A DNA stretch of 15,146 bases from Acidobacteriota bacterium (GCA_023429845.1 JAEZCY010000077.1:1-15146); one strand, 5' to 3'. Numbered from the stretch's first letter, positions 5,956-14,030 are shown. The notes: generated by a model not told the origin, from the sequence alone. A program made the numbers and translations.

Positions 5956-7112
5956 GCAGGCCGGTCCGACGTGTCCTCGTCGAGGTGGTCCAGCCCCGGA
6001 ATCGGCTGCGAGACGACGATATTGCGTAGCGGGAGCGCGATGCGCACGCCTTCTTCGTCGAAGGCCCGCTTCACGCGGCGGAGGAACTCGCGACCGACCA
6101 CCCATTGCCTGATGGGCAGTGTCTTCAGCCGAACCTTGATCTCGACCGACGATTCCTTCAGGCGATCCACGCCGAGCACTTCGAGCGGGCCCAGCATGTA
6201 TGGCGCGAAGCGCTGGTCGTCGAGCATGCCGTCGGCCACCCGTACGAGCACCGCCGTGGCCCGGTCCGTGTCTTCCCGATACGACACGGCGATGCTGGTC
6301 ACGTAGAACGAGAAGTCCTTGGTGAGGTTCGACAGCCGCTGGATGCTGCCGTTCGGGATGACGTGCACCGTGCCGGCCTCGTCGCGCAGGACGATGGTGC
6401 GGAGCGTGATCCGCTCGACGAAGCCGCCGGTGCCGTCGATGTTGGCCACGTCGCCGACCCGCACCTGGTTCTCGAGGATGAGGAAGAAGCCGCTGATGAT
6501 GTCCTTCACGAGCGACTGCGCCCCGAAGCCCACCGCGAGCCCGACGATGCCGGCGCCCGTCAGGATGGGGGTGATGTCCACCGCCAGCTCACGGAGGATC
6601 ATGAGCACGGCGATCGCCGACACCAGCGTGTAGACGGTGTTCTGGATCAGCGATCCGAGTGTCTGCGCCCGCTTGGTGCGCTCGATGACGTCGATGGTGG
6701 TCGCCGTGCCGAGGTCGGCCTGCATGCGCTTGACCACCAGCCCCACGACATGAACCAGGAGCCACGAGAGCAGGATGATCAGTGCGATGCGCAGTCCAGA
6801 CCCGGCGGCCCAGTCGGCGAGACGCTCGGGGGTGAGCCCGACGCGGGTCGGGAGGCCCACGAGGGACATCGCCGGGAACACCAGGGTCGCGGCGACGAGC
6901 AGCGTCAGGATCAGCCGCACGGCCCGCAGCGCCGCACGCGTCGCCTTGCGCGCGTGCATGTCGCCGGGGCGGTGGCGGTTGATTCGGGTCACGAGCGTGA
7001 CGAGGGTCCGCGTCGCCAGTTCGGCGACGAGGTAGGCGAGCCCCACGACTGCGGCGCCCGCGATGGCGCCGCGTGCCCAGTCCGGATATGTCGCGAAGAT
7101 GCCTGTCAGCAT
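5952..7112 (-). CDS. MscS-family mechanosensitive ion channel
   Basis: This 386-residue inner-membrane protein would open under membrane tension and release ions and small solutes after osmotic downshock. About five hydrophobic segments are visible (roughly 14-43, 61-85, 106-127, 157-173 and 182-213). The last is the pore helix, with Gly/Ala-rich GAGIVGLAVGFGAQSLVKD (186-204) and SGFFLILENQVRVGD, followed by the beta domain with the VIPNGSI motif (251-257). The cytoplasmic alpha/beta vestibule continues to the C-terminus. It is longer than E. coli MscS (286 residues) because of extra N-terminal helices, as in several larger members, so I do not assign mscS itself. Its TGA overlaps the ATG of the next gene by 4 bp, and ppa lies 81 bp upstream. 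The ATG at 7112 has only a weak AGG upstream. Confidence 0.92.
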   Translation of the reverse strand: MLTGIFATYPDWARGAIAGAAVVGLAYLVAELATRTLVTLVTRINRHRPGDMHARKATRAALRAVRLILTLLVAATLVFPAMSLVGLPTRVGLTPERLADWAAGSGLRIALIILLSWLLVHVVGLVVKRMQADLGTATTIDVIERTKRAQTLGSLIQNTVYTLVSAIAVLMILRELAVDITPILTGAGIVGLAVGFGAQSLVKDIISGFFLILENQVRVGDVANIDGTGGFVERITLRTIVLRDEAGTVHVIPNGSIQRLSNLTKDFSFYVTSIAVSYREDTDRATAVLVRVADGMLDDQRFAPYMLGPLEVLGVDRLKESSVEIKVRLKTLPIRQWVVGREFLRRVKRAFDEEGVRIALPLRNIVVSQPIPGLDHLDEDTSDRPA

Positions 7113-7193
7113 GTCGGCGCCTGCAGTGGTCGTGGGACCGGTGGCTGTGGCGGAGCGGAGCTGCGCGTGCCTGTGCGGCGCGCCACCCGGCCG

Positions 7194-7742
7194 CTACTTC
7201 CCGTACAACTCTCCGCGCCGGAGCCGCCGGTACATGTCCAGGGCATCGCGCAGGATCGTCACGGCATCCTCGGGGCCCATGAAGTCGGTGACCTCGACCG
7301 CCTTGTTCTCCAGCGTCTTGTAATCCTCGAAGAACCGCTTGATCTCGCGCAGGGTGTGGCCGGGCAGCTGCGTGTGGGTGCTGTAGTCGTTGAAGGCGGG
7401 GTCGAGGGTGCTGACGGCGATGATCTTGTCGTCGAGCCCCTTCTCGTCGCGCATGCGCATGACGCCGATCGCCCGCGCCTGCACCACCGTCAGCGGGTGG
7501 ACCGGTTCCTGACCCAGCACCAGCGCGTCCAGGGGATCGCCGTCATCGCAGAACGATCGCGGGATGAAGCCGTAATTGGCCGGATAGTAGACAGCGCTGT
7601 AGAGAACCCGATCGAGCCGCATCAGGCCGGATTCCTTGTCCAGCTCGTACTTGTTCTTGCTGCCCATCGGCACTTCGATCACGACGGGGAAGGTCTTGGC
7701 GATGAGATGGTCGTCGACGTAGATGTCGTGCCAGGGGTGCAT
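7194..7742 (-). CDS. ppa: inorganic pyrophosphatase (family I)
   Basis: This 182-residue soluble enzyme hydrolyses pyrophosphate to two phosphates and so pulls biosynthetic reactions such as PRPP transfer and nucleotide polymerisation forward. The family I signature DGDPLDA lies at 67-73, with metal-binding acidic residues Asp67, Asp69 and Asp72. Other family marks are VVIEVPMGSKNKYELDK (20-36), YPANYGFIPRSF (53-64), and DDKIIAV (104-110), whose aspartates complete the metal site. Length matches bacterial family I enzymes (about 175). The ATG at 7742 fits the family N-terminus. No Shine-Dalgarno sequence precedes it, but a TACAAT hexamer lies ten bases upstream, so the transcript may be nearly leaderless. 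It is the first gene of the minus-strand run leading to the channel gene. Confidence 0.96.
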   Translation of the reverse strand: MHPWHDIYVDDHLIAKTFPVVIEVPMGSKNKYELDKESGLMRLDRVLYSAVYYPANYGFIPRSFCDDGDPLDALVLGQEPVHPLTVVQARAIGVMRMRDEKGLDDKIIAVSTLDPAFNDYSTHTQLPGHTLREIKRFFEDYKTLENKAVEVTDFMGPEDAVTILRDALDMYRRLRRGELYGK

Positions 7743-7752
7743 ACGGGGATTG

Positions 7753-7758
7753 ATTGTA
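7753..7758 (-). promoter_or_regulatory. candidate -10 element for ppa
   Basis: On the minus strand TACAAT matches the sigma70 -10 consensus in five of six positions and ends ten bases before the ppa ATG. Transcription starting about seven bases downstream would leave a leader of only three or four bases, which agrees with the lack of a ribosome binding site. No convincing -35 hexamer lies 16-18 bp upstream, so this is tentative. Confidence 0.3.
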
Positions 7759-7792
7759 ACGGTGGTGGCACTCCGCGCCCGCGCGTCCCGCA

Positions 7793-7814
7793 CAGGAGGC
7801 TGATCGGACTCCTG
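7793..7814. promoter_or_regulatory. dyad CAGGAG-N10-CTCCTG in the divergent ppa/RND promoter region
   Basis: Two exact 6-bp arms separated by ten bases lie in the 200-bp gap between the divergent starts of ppa (7742) and the RND adaptor (7943). Arm length and spacing suit a dimeric regulator, and efflux operons are often repressed from such sites. No regulator gene is adjacent, and a 6-bp dyad is not rare in GC-rich DNA. Confidence 0.25.
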
Positions 7815-7942
7815 CTCGGGCGCCCCGGCATCCGGTCCACGGCCGGGAGTCGCAGGCGGCTGTGCGCGAGGAGGCCGTGCCCGCCGCGCCGATCGAACGA
7901 CTAAGCAGCAGAGCGGTGTCCGTCGTACTCTTGTCTGGACGA

Positions 7943-9208
7943 ATGACGCGCTTTGCCCTTCCACGTCTGTCGATCGCAGTCCCGTGCCCGGTCCGTGATC
8001 GTGCCCTCGGCCTGGTGCAGGCCGGCCTGCTCGTCTCCTCCCTGACCGCCGCGGGGTGCGGTGGCGGTGGATCTGCTGCCGCGAAGGGCTCGGGTGACAA
8101 CGCTGCCGCGCCGGAAGCCGCCGCCGTGTCGGTGCGCCCGGCGGAGCAGGCGACTCTCATACGTTCGGTCACCGTCACCGGCACGCTGGCGGCCCAGGAC
8201 CAGGTGGCGCTCGGGTTCAAGGTCGCGGGTCGCATCGAGACCATCGCGGTGGACCTTGGCAGCCGAGTCGAGGCGGGTCAAACCATCGCCCGCCTCGCGC
8301 CGGTGGACTTCCAGCTACGTGTCCAGCAGGCCGAAGCCGCCCTGCAACAGGCGCGTGCACGTCTCGGGCTCGACCCGAAGGGCTCGAGCGATCAGGTCGA
8401 TCCCGAGAAGACAGCGGTCGTTCGGCAGGCGCGCGCGGTGCTCGACGAAGCCCGGCTCAGCCATGGGCGCGTCGAGACCTTCGTGGCGCGCGGCATCGCG
8501 TCGCGTGCGGAACTCGACTCGGCCGACGCCGCTCTGAAGGTCGCCGACGGCCGGTACGAGGACGCGGTCGAAGAGGTCCGCAACCGGCAGGCGCTGCTCG
8601 TGCAGCGCCGGACGGAACTCGACCTGGCGCGCCAGGAGCTGACCGACTCCACGCTCGTGGCGCCGTTCCCCGGCATGATCCGCGAGCGTGCGGCGTCCAC
8701 CGGACAGTATGTGAACGCCGGCACCCCCATTGCCACGCTCGTGCGCATGCACCCGCTCCGCCTGCAGGCCGACGTTCCGGAGCGCGACGCCAGCAGCCTG
8801 AAGCTCGGGCAGCGGGTGAACGTGCGCGTCGAAGGCGATACCACCGCGTACGCAGGGCGGGTCGTGCGTGTGAGTCCTGCCATCGACGAGCAGAGCCGCT
8901 CGCTGCGAATCGAGGCCGAAGTCGCCAACGAGCGCGGCACGGTCCGCCCGGGTTCTTTCGCCACGGCCGACATCATCGTGGCGTCCGAAGCGCAGGCCAT
9001 CGTCGTTCCCGCCAGCGCGATCGTCACGTTTGCCGGTGTCGAGAAGGTGCTCACCGTCGCCGACGGCAAGGTGGTGGAGAAGCGCGTGCAGCTCGGACGA
9101 CGCGAGGGCGACGCCGTGGAGATCCTGGAAGGGCTCGACGTGGGCCAGCCCGTCATTGTCCGCCCCGGCAACCTCGTGGATGGCGAGGCCGTGCGCGTCA
9201 CACCCTGA
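7943..9208 (+). CDS. RND efflux periplasmic adaptor (membrane fusion protein), probable lipoprotein
   Basis: The 421-residue adaptor links an inner-membrane RND pump to an outer-membrane channel. A basic N-region is followed by a hydrophobic stretch (21-38) ending in TAAGC with Cys39, a lipobox-like site; -3 is Ala rather than Leu, so lipidation is likely but not certain. A Gly/Ser/Ala linker leads to the half-lipoyl motif VTVTGTLAAQDQVALGFKVAGRIETI (76-101) and SRVEAGQTIARL. A coiled-coil hairpin rich in Ala, Gln, Glu and Arg spans about 121-235, then the second lipoyl half STLVAPFPGMIRERAASTGQYVNAGTPIATL. A beta-barrel and a membrane-proximal domain (VVPASAIV, about 355-361) complete it. 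The ATG at 7943 is chosen because it gives a normal export signal. The pump gene follows after 90 bp. Confidence 0.93.
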   Translation: MTRFALPRLSIAVPCPVRDRALGLVQAGLLVSSLTAAGCGGGGSAAAKGSGDNAAAPEAAAVSVRPAEQATLIRSVTVTGTLAAQDQVALGFKVAGRIETIAVDLGSRVEAGQTIARLAPVDFQLRVQQAEAALQQARARLGLDPKGSSDQVDPEKTAVVRQARAVLDEARLSHGRVETFVARGIASRAELDSADAALKVADGRYEDAVEEVRNRQALLVQRRTELDLARQELTDSTLVAPFPGMIRERAASTGQYVNAGTPIATLVRMHPLRLQADVPERDASSLKLGQRVNVRVEGDTTAYAGRVVRVSPAIDEQSRSLRIEAEVANERGTVRPGSFATADIIVASEAQAIVVPASAIVTFAGVEKVLTVADGKVVEKRVQLGRREGDAVEILEGLDVGQPVIVRPGNLVDGEAVRVTP

Positions 9209-9215
9209 CCCGATG

Positions 9216-9242
9216 ACCGGCCGTGCATTGCCGCCGGCCGGT
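9216..9242 (+). other. intercistronic hairpin between adaptor and pump genes
   Basis: ACCGGCCG at 9216-9223 pairs exactly with CGGCCGGT at 9235-9242 across an 11-base loop, beginning eight bases after the adaptor stop. The stem is nearly all G-C. There is no T-tract, and the pump gene continues on the same strand. A partial terminator, or a stability element setting the adaptor-to-pump ratio, is more likely than a full terminator. Confidence 0.45.
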
Positions 9243-9252
9243 GAACAACGGC

Positions 9253-9288
9253 CGAAGGCCACTTGACGAAGGCCACTTGACGAAGGCC
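9253..9288 (+). repeat. 14-bp tandem repeat upstream of the RND pump
   Basis: CGAAGGCCACTTGA occurs twice in perfect tandem (9253-9266, 9267-9280), followed by a partial third copy CGAAGGCC (9281-9288). It lies immediately before the pump start codon at 9299. The AAGGCC core also occurs in the GGCCCAA repeat in front of deoC. No strong Shine-Dalgarno sequence is visible, though the last AAGG could serve weakly at 12 bases from the ATG. Confidence 0.85.
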
Positions 9289-9298
9289 GACAGCAAAC

Positions 9299-12200
9299 AT
9301 GCAGACCCTCGCTGACATCTGTATCCGGCGGCCCGTCTTCGCCAGCATGATCGTGCTGTCGCTGGTGGTGGTCGGCGCGGCCGCGTACCTCGGTCTCGGC
9401 GTCGATCGCTTCCCGTCGGTCGACCTGCCGACCGTGCGCGTGCAGACCATCCTCCCCGGCGCGTCCCCGGAGGAGGTCGAGGTCCTCGTCAGCCAGCGGC
9501 TCGAAGAGGTCGTCAACACGGTCGAAGGCATCTCGGAGTTGCGGAGCATCTCCGGGCAGGGCATGTCCCTCGTGCTCGTCACCTTCGACCTGGACCGTGA
9601 CGTGGACGTGGCCGCTCAGGACGTCCGCGACCGCGTGGCGACGGTGCTGAACAGGCTGCCGCGCGACGCGCGCCCGCCGGTGATCGCCAAGTTCGACAAC
9701 GACTCCACGCCGGTGATGTCGATTGCCCTCTCGGGCAACCGTTCGGTGCGCGAGCTCACCGAGCTGGCCGACAAGGTCGCCAAGGTGCAGCTCGAACGAC
9801 GGCCGGGCGTCGGCGAGATCCTCATCGTCGGCGGGCAGGAGCGCGCCATCAGCGTGTGGCTCGATGCCGCGCGTCTGGCCGCGTACGGCATCCCCGTGAG
9901 CGCGGTGCGCGATGCGCTCGTGCGGCAGAACGCGGACCTTCCGGGTGGCAACGTCACCACTGACGTCCAGGAGCGGGTGCTGCGCACGATGGGGCGCATG
10001 GAGACGCCCGCCGACTTCGCCGACATCGTCGTCACGACGCGCGGCGGCGTGCCGCTGCGCATCAACGACATCGGCCGCGTCGAGGACGGCACGAAGGAGC
10101 AGCGGAGCCTGGCGCGGCTCGACGGCCGGCCGACCGTGATCATGGAGGTCCGTCGGCAGTCCGGGGCGAACACGGTGGCGGTGATCGAGGGCATCAAGGA
10201 CGCCTTGCCGCGCGTGCAGGCTCAGATGCCGGGGGACGTGCGCGTGGACGTCATCCGCGATCAGTCCCGGTACATCTACAACGCCCTGCACGAGATCAAC
10301 GTGCACCTGGTGCTCGGCAGCATCCTGGCGTGTCTCGTCGTGATGGCCTTCATGCGCAGCTGGCGCTCCACGGTCATCGCCGGCATCGCCATCCCCGCCT
10401 CGGTCATCTCGACGTTCGGCGTGATGAAGGCTCTCGACTTCACGCTCAACAGCGTGACGATGCTGGCGCTGGTGCTGATGGTGGGCATCGTCATCGACGA
10501 CGCGATCGTGGTGCTGGAGAACATCTTCCGCTGGGTGGAGGAGAAGAAGATCGACAGCTTCGCGGCCGCCAAGGCCGCGACCGCGGAGATTGCCCTGCCG
10601 GTGATGGCCACGACGCTGAGCCTGGCGGTGATCTTCATCCCCGTTTCGTTCATGTCGAGCATCTCGGGCCGCTTCCTCTACCAGTTCGGCATCACCTCCG
10701 CCGTCGCCATTCTCGTCAGTCTGCTCGTGAGCTTCACGCTGACGCCGATGATGAGCGCGCGGTTCCTGCGAGCCGAGGTGGAGAAGCACAAGGACTCGCA
10801 CGGGGCCGCCTCGCGGAAGGGCTTCTACCGGCACATCGACGCCTTCTACACCCGCGCCCTGGCGTGGTCGATGCGCCATCGGGCGACCGTCATGGCGATC
10901 GGGCTGATCGTCGCGCTCTCCTCGGTGCCGCTCTACACGATCGTCAAGCAGGAGTACGTACCCGGCGACGTCGACGAGGCCGAGTTCGAGGTCAGCGTCA
11001 ACGCCCCGGAAGGCACGAGCGTGGCCGCCATGGACGACGCGATGCGCCGCATCGAGCAGGACGTGCGCGCCATCCCGGGCGTGCGCACGGTGCTGGCCAC
11101 GGTGGGCGGCAGCTTCCTCGGCGCGGTGAACCAGGGGCAGATGTACATCCGCATCGCACCGCACGAGGAGCGGCTCTTCTCCTTCGGCCGGTTGCTGAAG
11201 GAAACACTCGCGCTCCACCCCTGGAAGGCGTTCGAGGGCAACTACTCGCAGCGGGACGTCATGGGGCAGGTGCGCCAGGTCATCCGCAAGTTCCCCGAAC
11301 TGCGTGGCGGACCGCGCAACATCCAGACCTTCAACTTCGGTGGCGGCCCGTCCGACATCGACGTCTCGATCCAGGGTCCGGTGCTCGAGGATCTCGCCCG
11401 CTTCACCGAGCAGCTCCGGCAACAGGCGCCGGACCTCGGCGTGATCGACGCCGACACCACGCTGAAGCTCGACAGACCCGAGTTGCGGGTGCAGATAGAC
11501 CGGGCGCGCGCCGCCGACCTCGACGTGGACACGCAGGACGTGGCCACGGCGTTGCGCCTGCTCGTCGGCGGCGACGAGGAGGTGACGCGCTACCGCGACG
11601 CGGACATCAACGACGACTACGACGTGCAGCTGCGGCTGACCGATGCCGACCGGCAGGACGTGGCGACCATCGGGCGCCTGCTCGTGCCCTCACGCGACGG
11701 CCGCCTCATCCGGCTCGACAACCTGGTGTCGATCGAATCGTCGCGCAGCCCCTCACGCATCGACCGCCTCGACCGGCAGCGCGATGCGCGCCTGCGCGGC
11801 AACGTCGCCCAGGGATATGCGCTGGCCGACCGTCTGGCGGTGGTGCGCACGGCGGCGCTGGACATGGACATGCCGGCGGGCTATTCGGTGACGATCGGCG
11901 GCCGCGGCCGGGAACTGGAACGGACGTTCGCGGAGTTCCTGTGGGCGTTCTCGCTGTCGGTGATCTTCATGTACATGATCCTGGCCGCGCAATTCGAGAG
12001 CGTGATCCACCCGTTCACGATCCTGTTGTCGCTGCCCCTGGCCGTGCCGTTCGCGCTGCTGTCGCTGTGGGCCAGCGGCAACACGTTGAACCTGTTTTCC
12101 GCGCTGGGATTGCTCGTGCTGTTCGGGGTCGTGAAGAAGAACGCGATTCTGCAGATCGATCACATGAACAATCTGCGCGCGCACGGCCTGCCTCGACTCG

Positions 12201-12487
12201 AGGCGATCATGCAGGCCAACCGCGACCGCCTCAGGCCCATCCTGATGACCACGCTGGCGCTCGTGGGCGGCATGCTCCCGCTGGCCCTTGGTACGGGGCC
12301 CGGCGCCGAGGAGCGCCGGACCATCGCCGTCGTCGTGATCGGCGGGCAGACGCTCTCCCTGCTGCTCACGCTGCTTGTCACTCCCGTGGCGTACTCGGTC
12401 TTCGAGGACCTTGCCGCCTCGGAGGGATGGCACCGCTTGCGCGCCAGGGTCGCAAGCCTCAGGCCGGCGTCCAAGACGGCCGCGTAG
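9299..12487 (+). CDS. RND-family multidrug efflux pump, inner-membrane transporter (AcrB/MdtB-like)
   Basis: At 1062 residues this matches the hydrophobe/amphiphile RND pumps (about 1020-1070). It would exchange protons for drugs or other amphiphilic substrates as a trimer docked to the adjacent adaptor. The start ICIRRPVFASMIVLSLVVVG is the typical first helix. A large periplasmic loop follows, then a helix with the proton-relay pair Asp400-Asp401 in VGIVIDDAIVVLEN, equal to AcrB Asp407/408. A second periplasmic loop follows, and then LFGVVKKNAILQIDH, where Lys947 equals AcrB Lys940. The C-terminus ends with LLLTLLVTPVAYSVFEDL. All key transport residues are present and the frame is intact. 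It forms a unit with the upstream adaptor; no outer-membrane factor or regulator lies nearby. Substrate cannot be read from the sequence. Confidence 0.96.
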   Translation: MQTLADICIRRPVFASMIVLSLVVVGAAAYLGLGVDRFPSVDLPTVRVQTILPGASPEEVEVLVSQRLEEVVNTVEGISELRSISGQGMSLVLVTFDLDRDVDVAAQDVRDRVATVLNRLPRDARPPVIAKFDNDSTPVMSIALSGNRSVRELTELADKVAKVQLERRPGVGEILIVGGQERAISVWLDAARLAAYGIPVSAVRDALVRQNADLPGGNVTTDVQERVLRTMGRMETPADFADIVVTTRGGVPLRINDIGRVEDGTKEQRSLARLDGRPTVIMEVRRQSGANTVAVIEGIKDALPRVQAQMPGDVRVDVIRDQSRYIYNALHEINVHLVLGSILACLVVMAFMRSWRSTVIAGIAIPASVISTFGVMKALDFTLNSVTMLALVLMVGIVIDDAIVVLENIFRWVEEKKIDSFAAAKAATAEIALPVMATTLSLAVIFIPVSFMSSISGRFLYQFGITSAVAILVSLLVSFTLTPMMSARFLRAEVEKHKDSHGAASRKGFYRHIDAFYTRALAWSMRHRATVMAIGLIVALSSVPLYTIVKQEYVPGDVDEAEFEVSVNAPEGTSVAAMDDAMRRIEQDVRAIPGVRTVLATVGGSFLGAVNQGQMYIRIAPHEERLFSFGRLLKETLALHPWKAFEGNYSQRDVMGQVRQVIRKFPELRGGPRNIQTFNFGGGPSDIDVSIQGPVLEDLARFTEQLRQQAPDLGVIDADTTLKLDRPELRVQIDRARAADLDVDTQDVATALRLLVGGDEEVTRYRDADINDDYDVQLRLTDADRQDVATIGRLLVPSRDGRLIRLDNLVSIESSRSPSRIDRLDRQRDARLRGNVAQGYALADRLAVVRTAALDMDMPAGYSVTIGGRGRELERTFAEFLWAFSLSVIFMYMILAAQFESVIHPFTILLSLPLAVPFALLSLWASGNTLNLFSALGLLVLFGVVKKNAILQIDHMNNLRAHGLPRLEAIMQANRDRLRPILMTTLALVGGMLPLALGTGPGAEERRTIAVVVIGGQTLSLLLTLLVTPVAYSVFEDLAASEGWHRLRARVASLRPASKTAA

Positions 12488-12504
12488 GATATCCTGCGCC
12501 ACCA

Positions 12505-13752
12505 ATGGCTCAGGCATCCCTGCGCGCGCGAGGCGCGCGTGACAGCCGGCGCGCGGTGACCCTCTCGGTGGTCGTTGCTGCGCTCGGCTACTTCGTCGAC
12601 ATCTACGACCTCCTCCTCTTCAGCATCGTCCGGATCCCGAGCCTGCGCAGTCTCGGGTTGTCGGGTGACGAACTGCTCGTGGCGGGTGAGCGGCTGCTGA
12701 ACATGCAGATGTCCGGCATGCTCCTCGGCGGGCTGCTCTGGGGCGTGCTGGGCGATCGCCGCGGCCGGCTCAGCGTGCTGTTCGGCTCGATCTTCATGTA
12801 CTCGGCCGCCAACATGGCCAACGCCTGGGTCCAGTCGGTCGAGGCCTATGCCTGGCTGCGCTTCATTGCCGGCATCGGGCTCGCAGGAGAACTGGGGGCG
12901 GGAATCACCCTGGTCAGCGAGATCATGCCGAAGGAGACGCGCGGCTACGGCACGACGATCGTCGCGGCCACCGGGATCCTCGGTGCGGTGGTGGCGGCGC
13001 TCGTCGGCGATCTCTTCGAGTGGCGCGTGTCCTACATCATCGGCGGCGTCATGGGCTTCGCCCTGCTCGCCCTGCGCATCGGTGTGTACGAGTCGGGAAT
13101 GTTCGAGCGCGTGAAGCAGATCGGCCCGAGCCGCGGCAACGTGCTGCAGCTGTTCAACACGTGGGAGCGGGCGCGCAAGTACGTCGCCGTGATTCTCATC
13201 GGCGTGCCGATCTGGTACGTCATCGGGATCCTGATCACCTTCTCGCCCGAGATTGGTCTGGCGCTCGGCATGACCGAGGCGCCAAGCGCCGGCCGCGCTG
13301 TCCTCTTCGCGTACCTCGGCCTCGCCGTCGGCGATCTCGCGAGCGGTGTGCTGAGCCAGTACATCGGCAGTCGCCGTCGTGTCGTCCTGCTGTTCCAGCT
13401 GATCACTGCCGGGTTCGTGGCCGTGTACTTCTTCCTCGCGCCGTTCACGCTGCCCGCGTTCTACGCCCTGTGCTCGGCACTCGGATTCGGCGCCGGGTAC
13501 TGGGCCGTGTTCGTGACGGTGGCCTCCGAGCAGTTCGGCACGAACATCCGGGCGACGGCGACCACGACGGTGCCCAACGTCGTGAGGGGGTCTGTCGTGC
13601 TGCTGACGTCGTCGGTGGGCTTGCTGCGTCCCCACGTCGGCGTCGTGCAGAGCGCCCTCATCGTCGGGCTCGTGTCGCTGGCGATCGCGCTGACGGCGCT
13701 CTCGGGACTCGAGGAAACCTTCGGCAAGGACCTCGACTATGTGGAGCGCTGA
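12505..13752 (+). CDS. MFS transporter, metabolite:H+ symporter-like
   Basis: This 415-residue protein has about twelve hydrophobic segments. After a basic N-tail, VVVAALGYFVDIYDLLLFSIV forms the first helix, with acidic Asp residues as in metabolite:proton symporters. The loop between helices 2 and 3 carries the MFS signature GVLGDRRGRLSVLFGS, and LRFIAGIGLAGELGAGITLVSEIMP suits helix 4-5 of that branch. RGYGTTIVAATGILGAVVAALVG follows. A likely role is uptake or export of a small organic acid or sugar-type metabolite, but the substrate is not recognisable. The ATG is 17 bp after the pump stop with only a poor AGGA upstream, so co-transcription with the efflux genes is probable. A palindrome AGGATATCCT (12486-12495) spans the junction. 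Functional partnership with the pump is not implied by the sequence. Confidence 0.9.
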   Translation: MAQASLRARGARDSRRAVTLSVVVAALGYFVDIYDLLLFSIVRIPSLRSLGLSGDELLVAGERLLNMQMSGMLLGGLLWGVLGDRRGRLSVLFGSIFMYSAANMANAWVQSVEAYAWLRFIAGIGLAGELGAGITLVSEIMPKETRGYGTTIVAATGILGAVVAALVGDLFEWRVSYIIGGVMGFALLALRIGVYESGMFERVKQIGPSRGNVLQLFNTWERARKYVAVILIGVPIWYVIGILITFSPEIGLALGMTEAPSAGRAVLFAYLGLAVGDLASGVLSQYIGSRRRVVLLFQLITAGFVAVYFFLAPFTLPAFYALCSALGFGAGYWAVFVTVASEQFGTNIRATATTTVPNVVRGSVVLLTSSVGLLRPHVGVVQSALIVGLVSLAIALTALSGLEETFGKDLDYVER

Positions 13753-13824
13753 GCGTCGCCGGCGGCACGTGGCTTTCTCCATTTCGTCCCACGAGCCCGC
13801 CGAGTCGATTGCTCGACGCCTGGG

Positions 13825-13938
13825 ACTTAAGTTAGCTCTTGTGTCGCGAGTTGTTCGTTAATACAACACCTCACGGGCGAATTGTTCACGTAAGTCGAGC
13901 TCATCTATCTTCAGTCAGGTTCCACGTACTTAAGTTAG
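13825..13938. repeat. direct repeat ACTTAAGTTAG (two copies, plus a third CTTAAGT core)
   Basis: ACTTAAGTTAG is found at 13825-13835 and again at 13928-13938 without mismatch, 103 bp apart. The core CTTAAGT recurs at 14070-14076. ACTTAAGT is itself an 8-bp palindrome. An exact 11-mer repeated within 114 bases of mixed-composition DNA is unlikely by chance and could mark regulator binding sites or ends of a small element. Confidence 0.7.
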
Positions 13939-13980
13939 GCGATGAACGTAGAGCCAGTTAGTGGCGGCGTGGCAGCAGTT

Positions 13981-13998
13981 GATCCGTGAAAACGGATC
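13981..13998. other. hairpin with GAAA tetraloop
   Basis: GATCCGT at 13981-13987 and ACGGATC at 13992-13998 are exact complements around GAAA, giving a 7-bp stem closed by a GNRA-type tetraloop when read on the plus strand. GNRA loops are common in structured RNAs. No T-run follows, so it is not a standard terminator. Confidence 0.5.
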
Positions 13999-14012
13999 GC
14001 TTGTCCCACGAT

Positions 14013-14030
14013 CCAATTGGGTGAATTCAC
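14013..14030. promoter_or_regulatory. two abutting perfect palindromes CCAATTGG and GTGAATTCAC
   Basis: An 8-bp palindrome (14013-14020) is followed at once by a 10-bp palindrome (14021-14030). TTGG (14017-14020) and CCAA (14033-14036) flank the second one and extend its symmetry. Loop-free palindromes suit DNA binding by a dimeric protein better than RNA folding. The site is about 160 bp before the receptor start and may be an operator. Confidence 0.4.

Noticed and set aside
5956..6105. 50-residue longer N-terminus for the fused MFS/spermidine synthase-like protein
   Set aside because: The added residues are Arg/Pro-rich and overlap the channel gene; ATG 5955 with the ATGA overlap is a much better start.
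3901..6306. 801-codon open frame on the plus strand opposite the fused membrane protein and the channel gene
   Set aside because: Its translation is Arg/Glu/Gln/His-rich with no recognisable domain and lies opposite two well-supported genes; this is the usual open mirror frame of GC-rich coding DNA.
6105..7904. 599-codon open frame on the plus strand opposite mscS-like and ppa genes
   Set aside because: Mirror frame of two strongly supported minus-strand genes, without domain-like sequence.
8315..11422. 1035-codon open frame on the minus strand opposite the RND adaptor and pump
   Set aside because: Low-complexity His/Asp/Arg/Glu composition, no motif, and the plus strand codes for complete adaptor and pump proteins with all key residues.
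10330..12504. Long upstream extension of the MFS permease frame through the RND gene
   Set aside because: The part before 12505 is Arg/Pro/Gly/His-rich shadow sequence of the pump gene; the permease proper starts at ATG 12505 with its first membrane helix.
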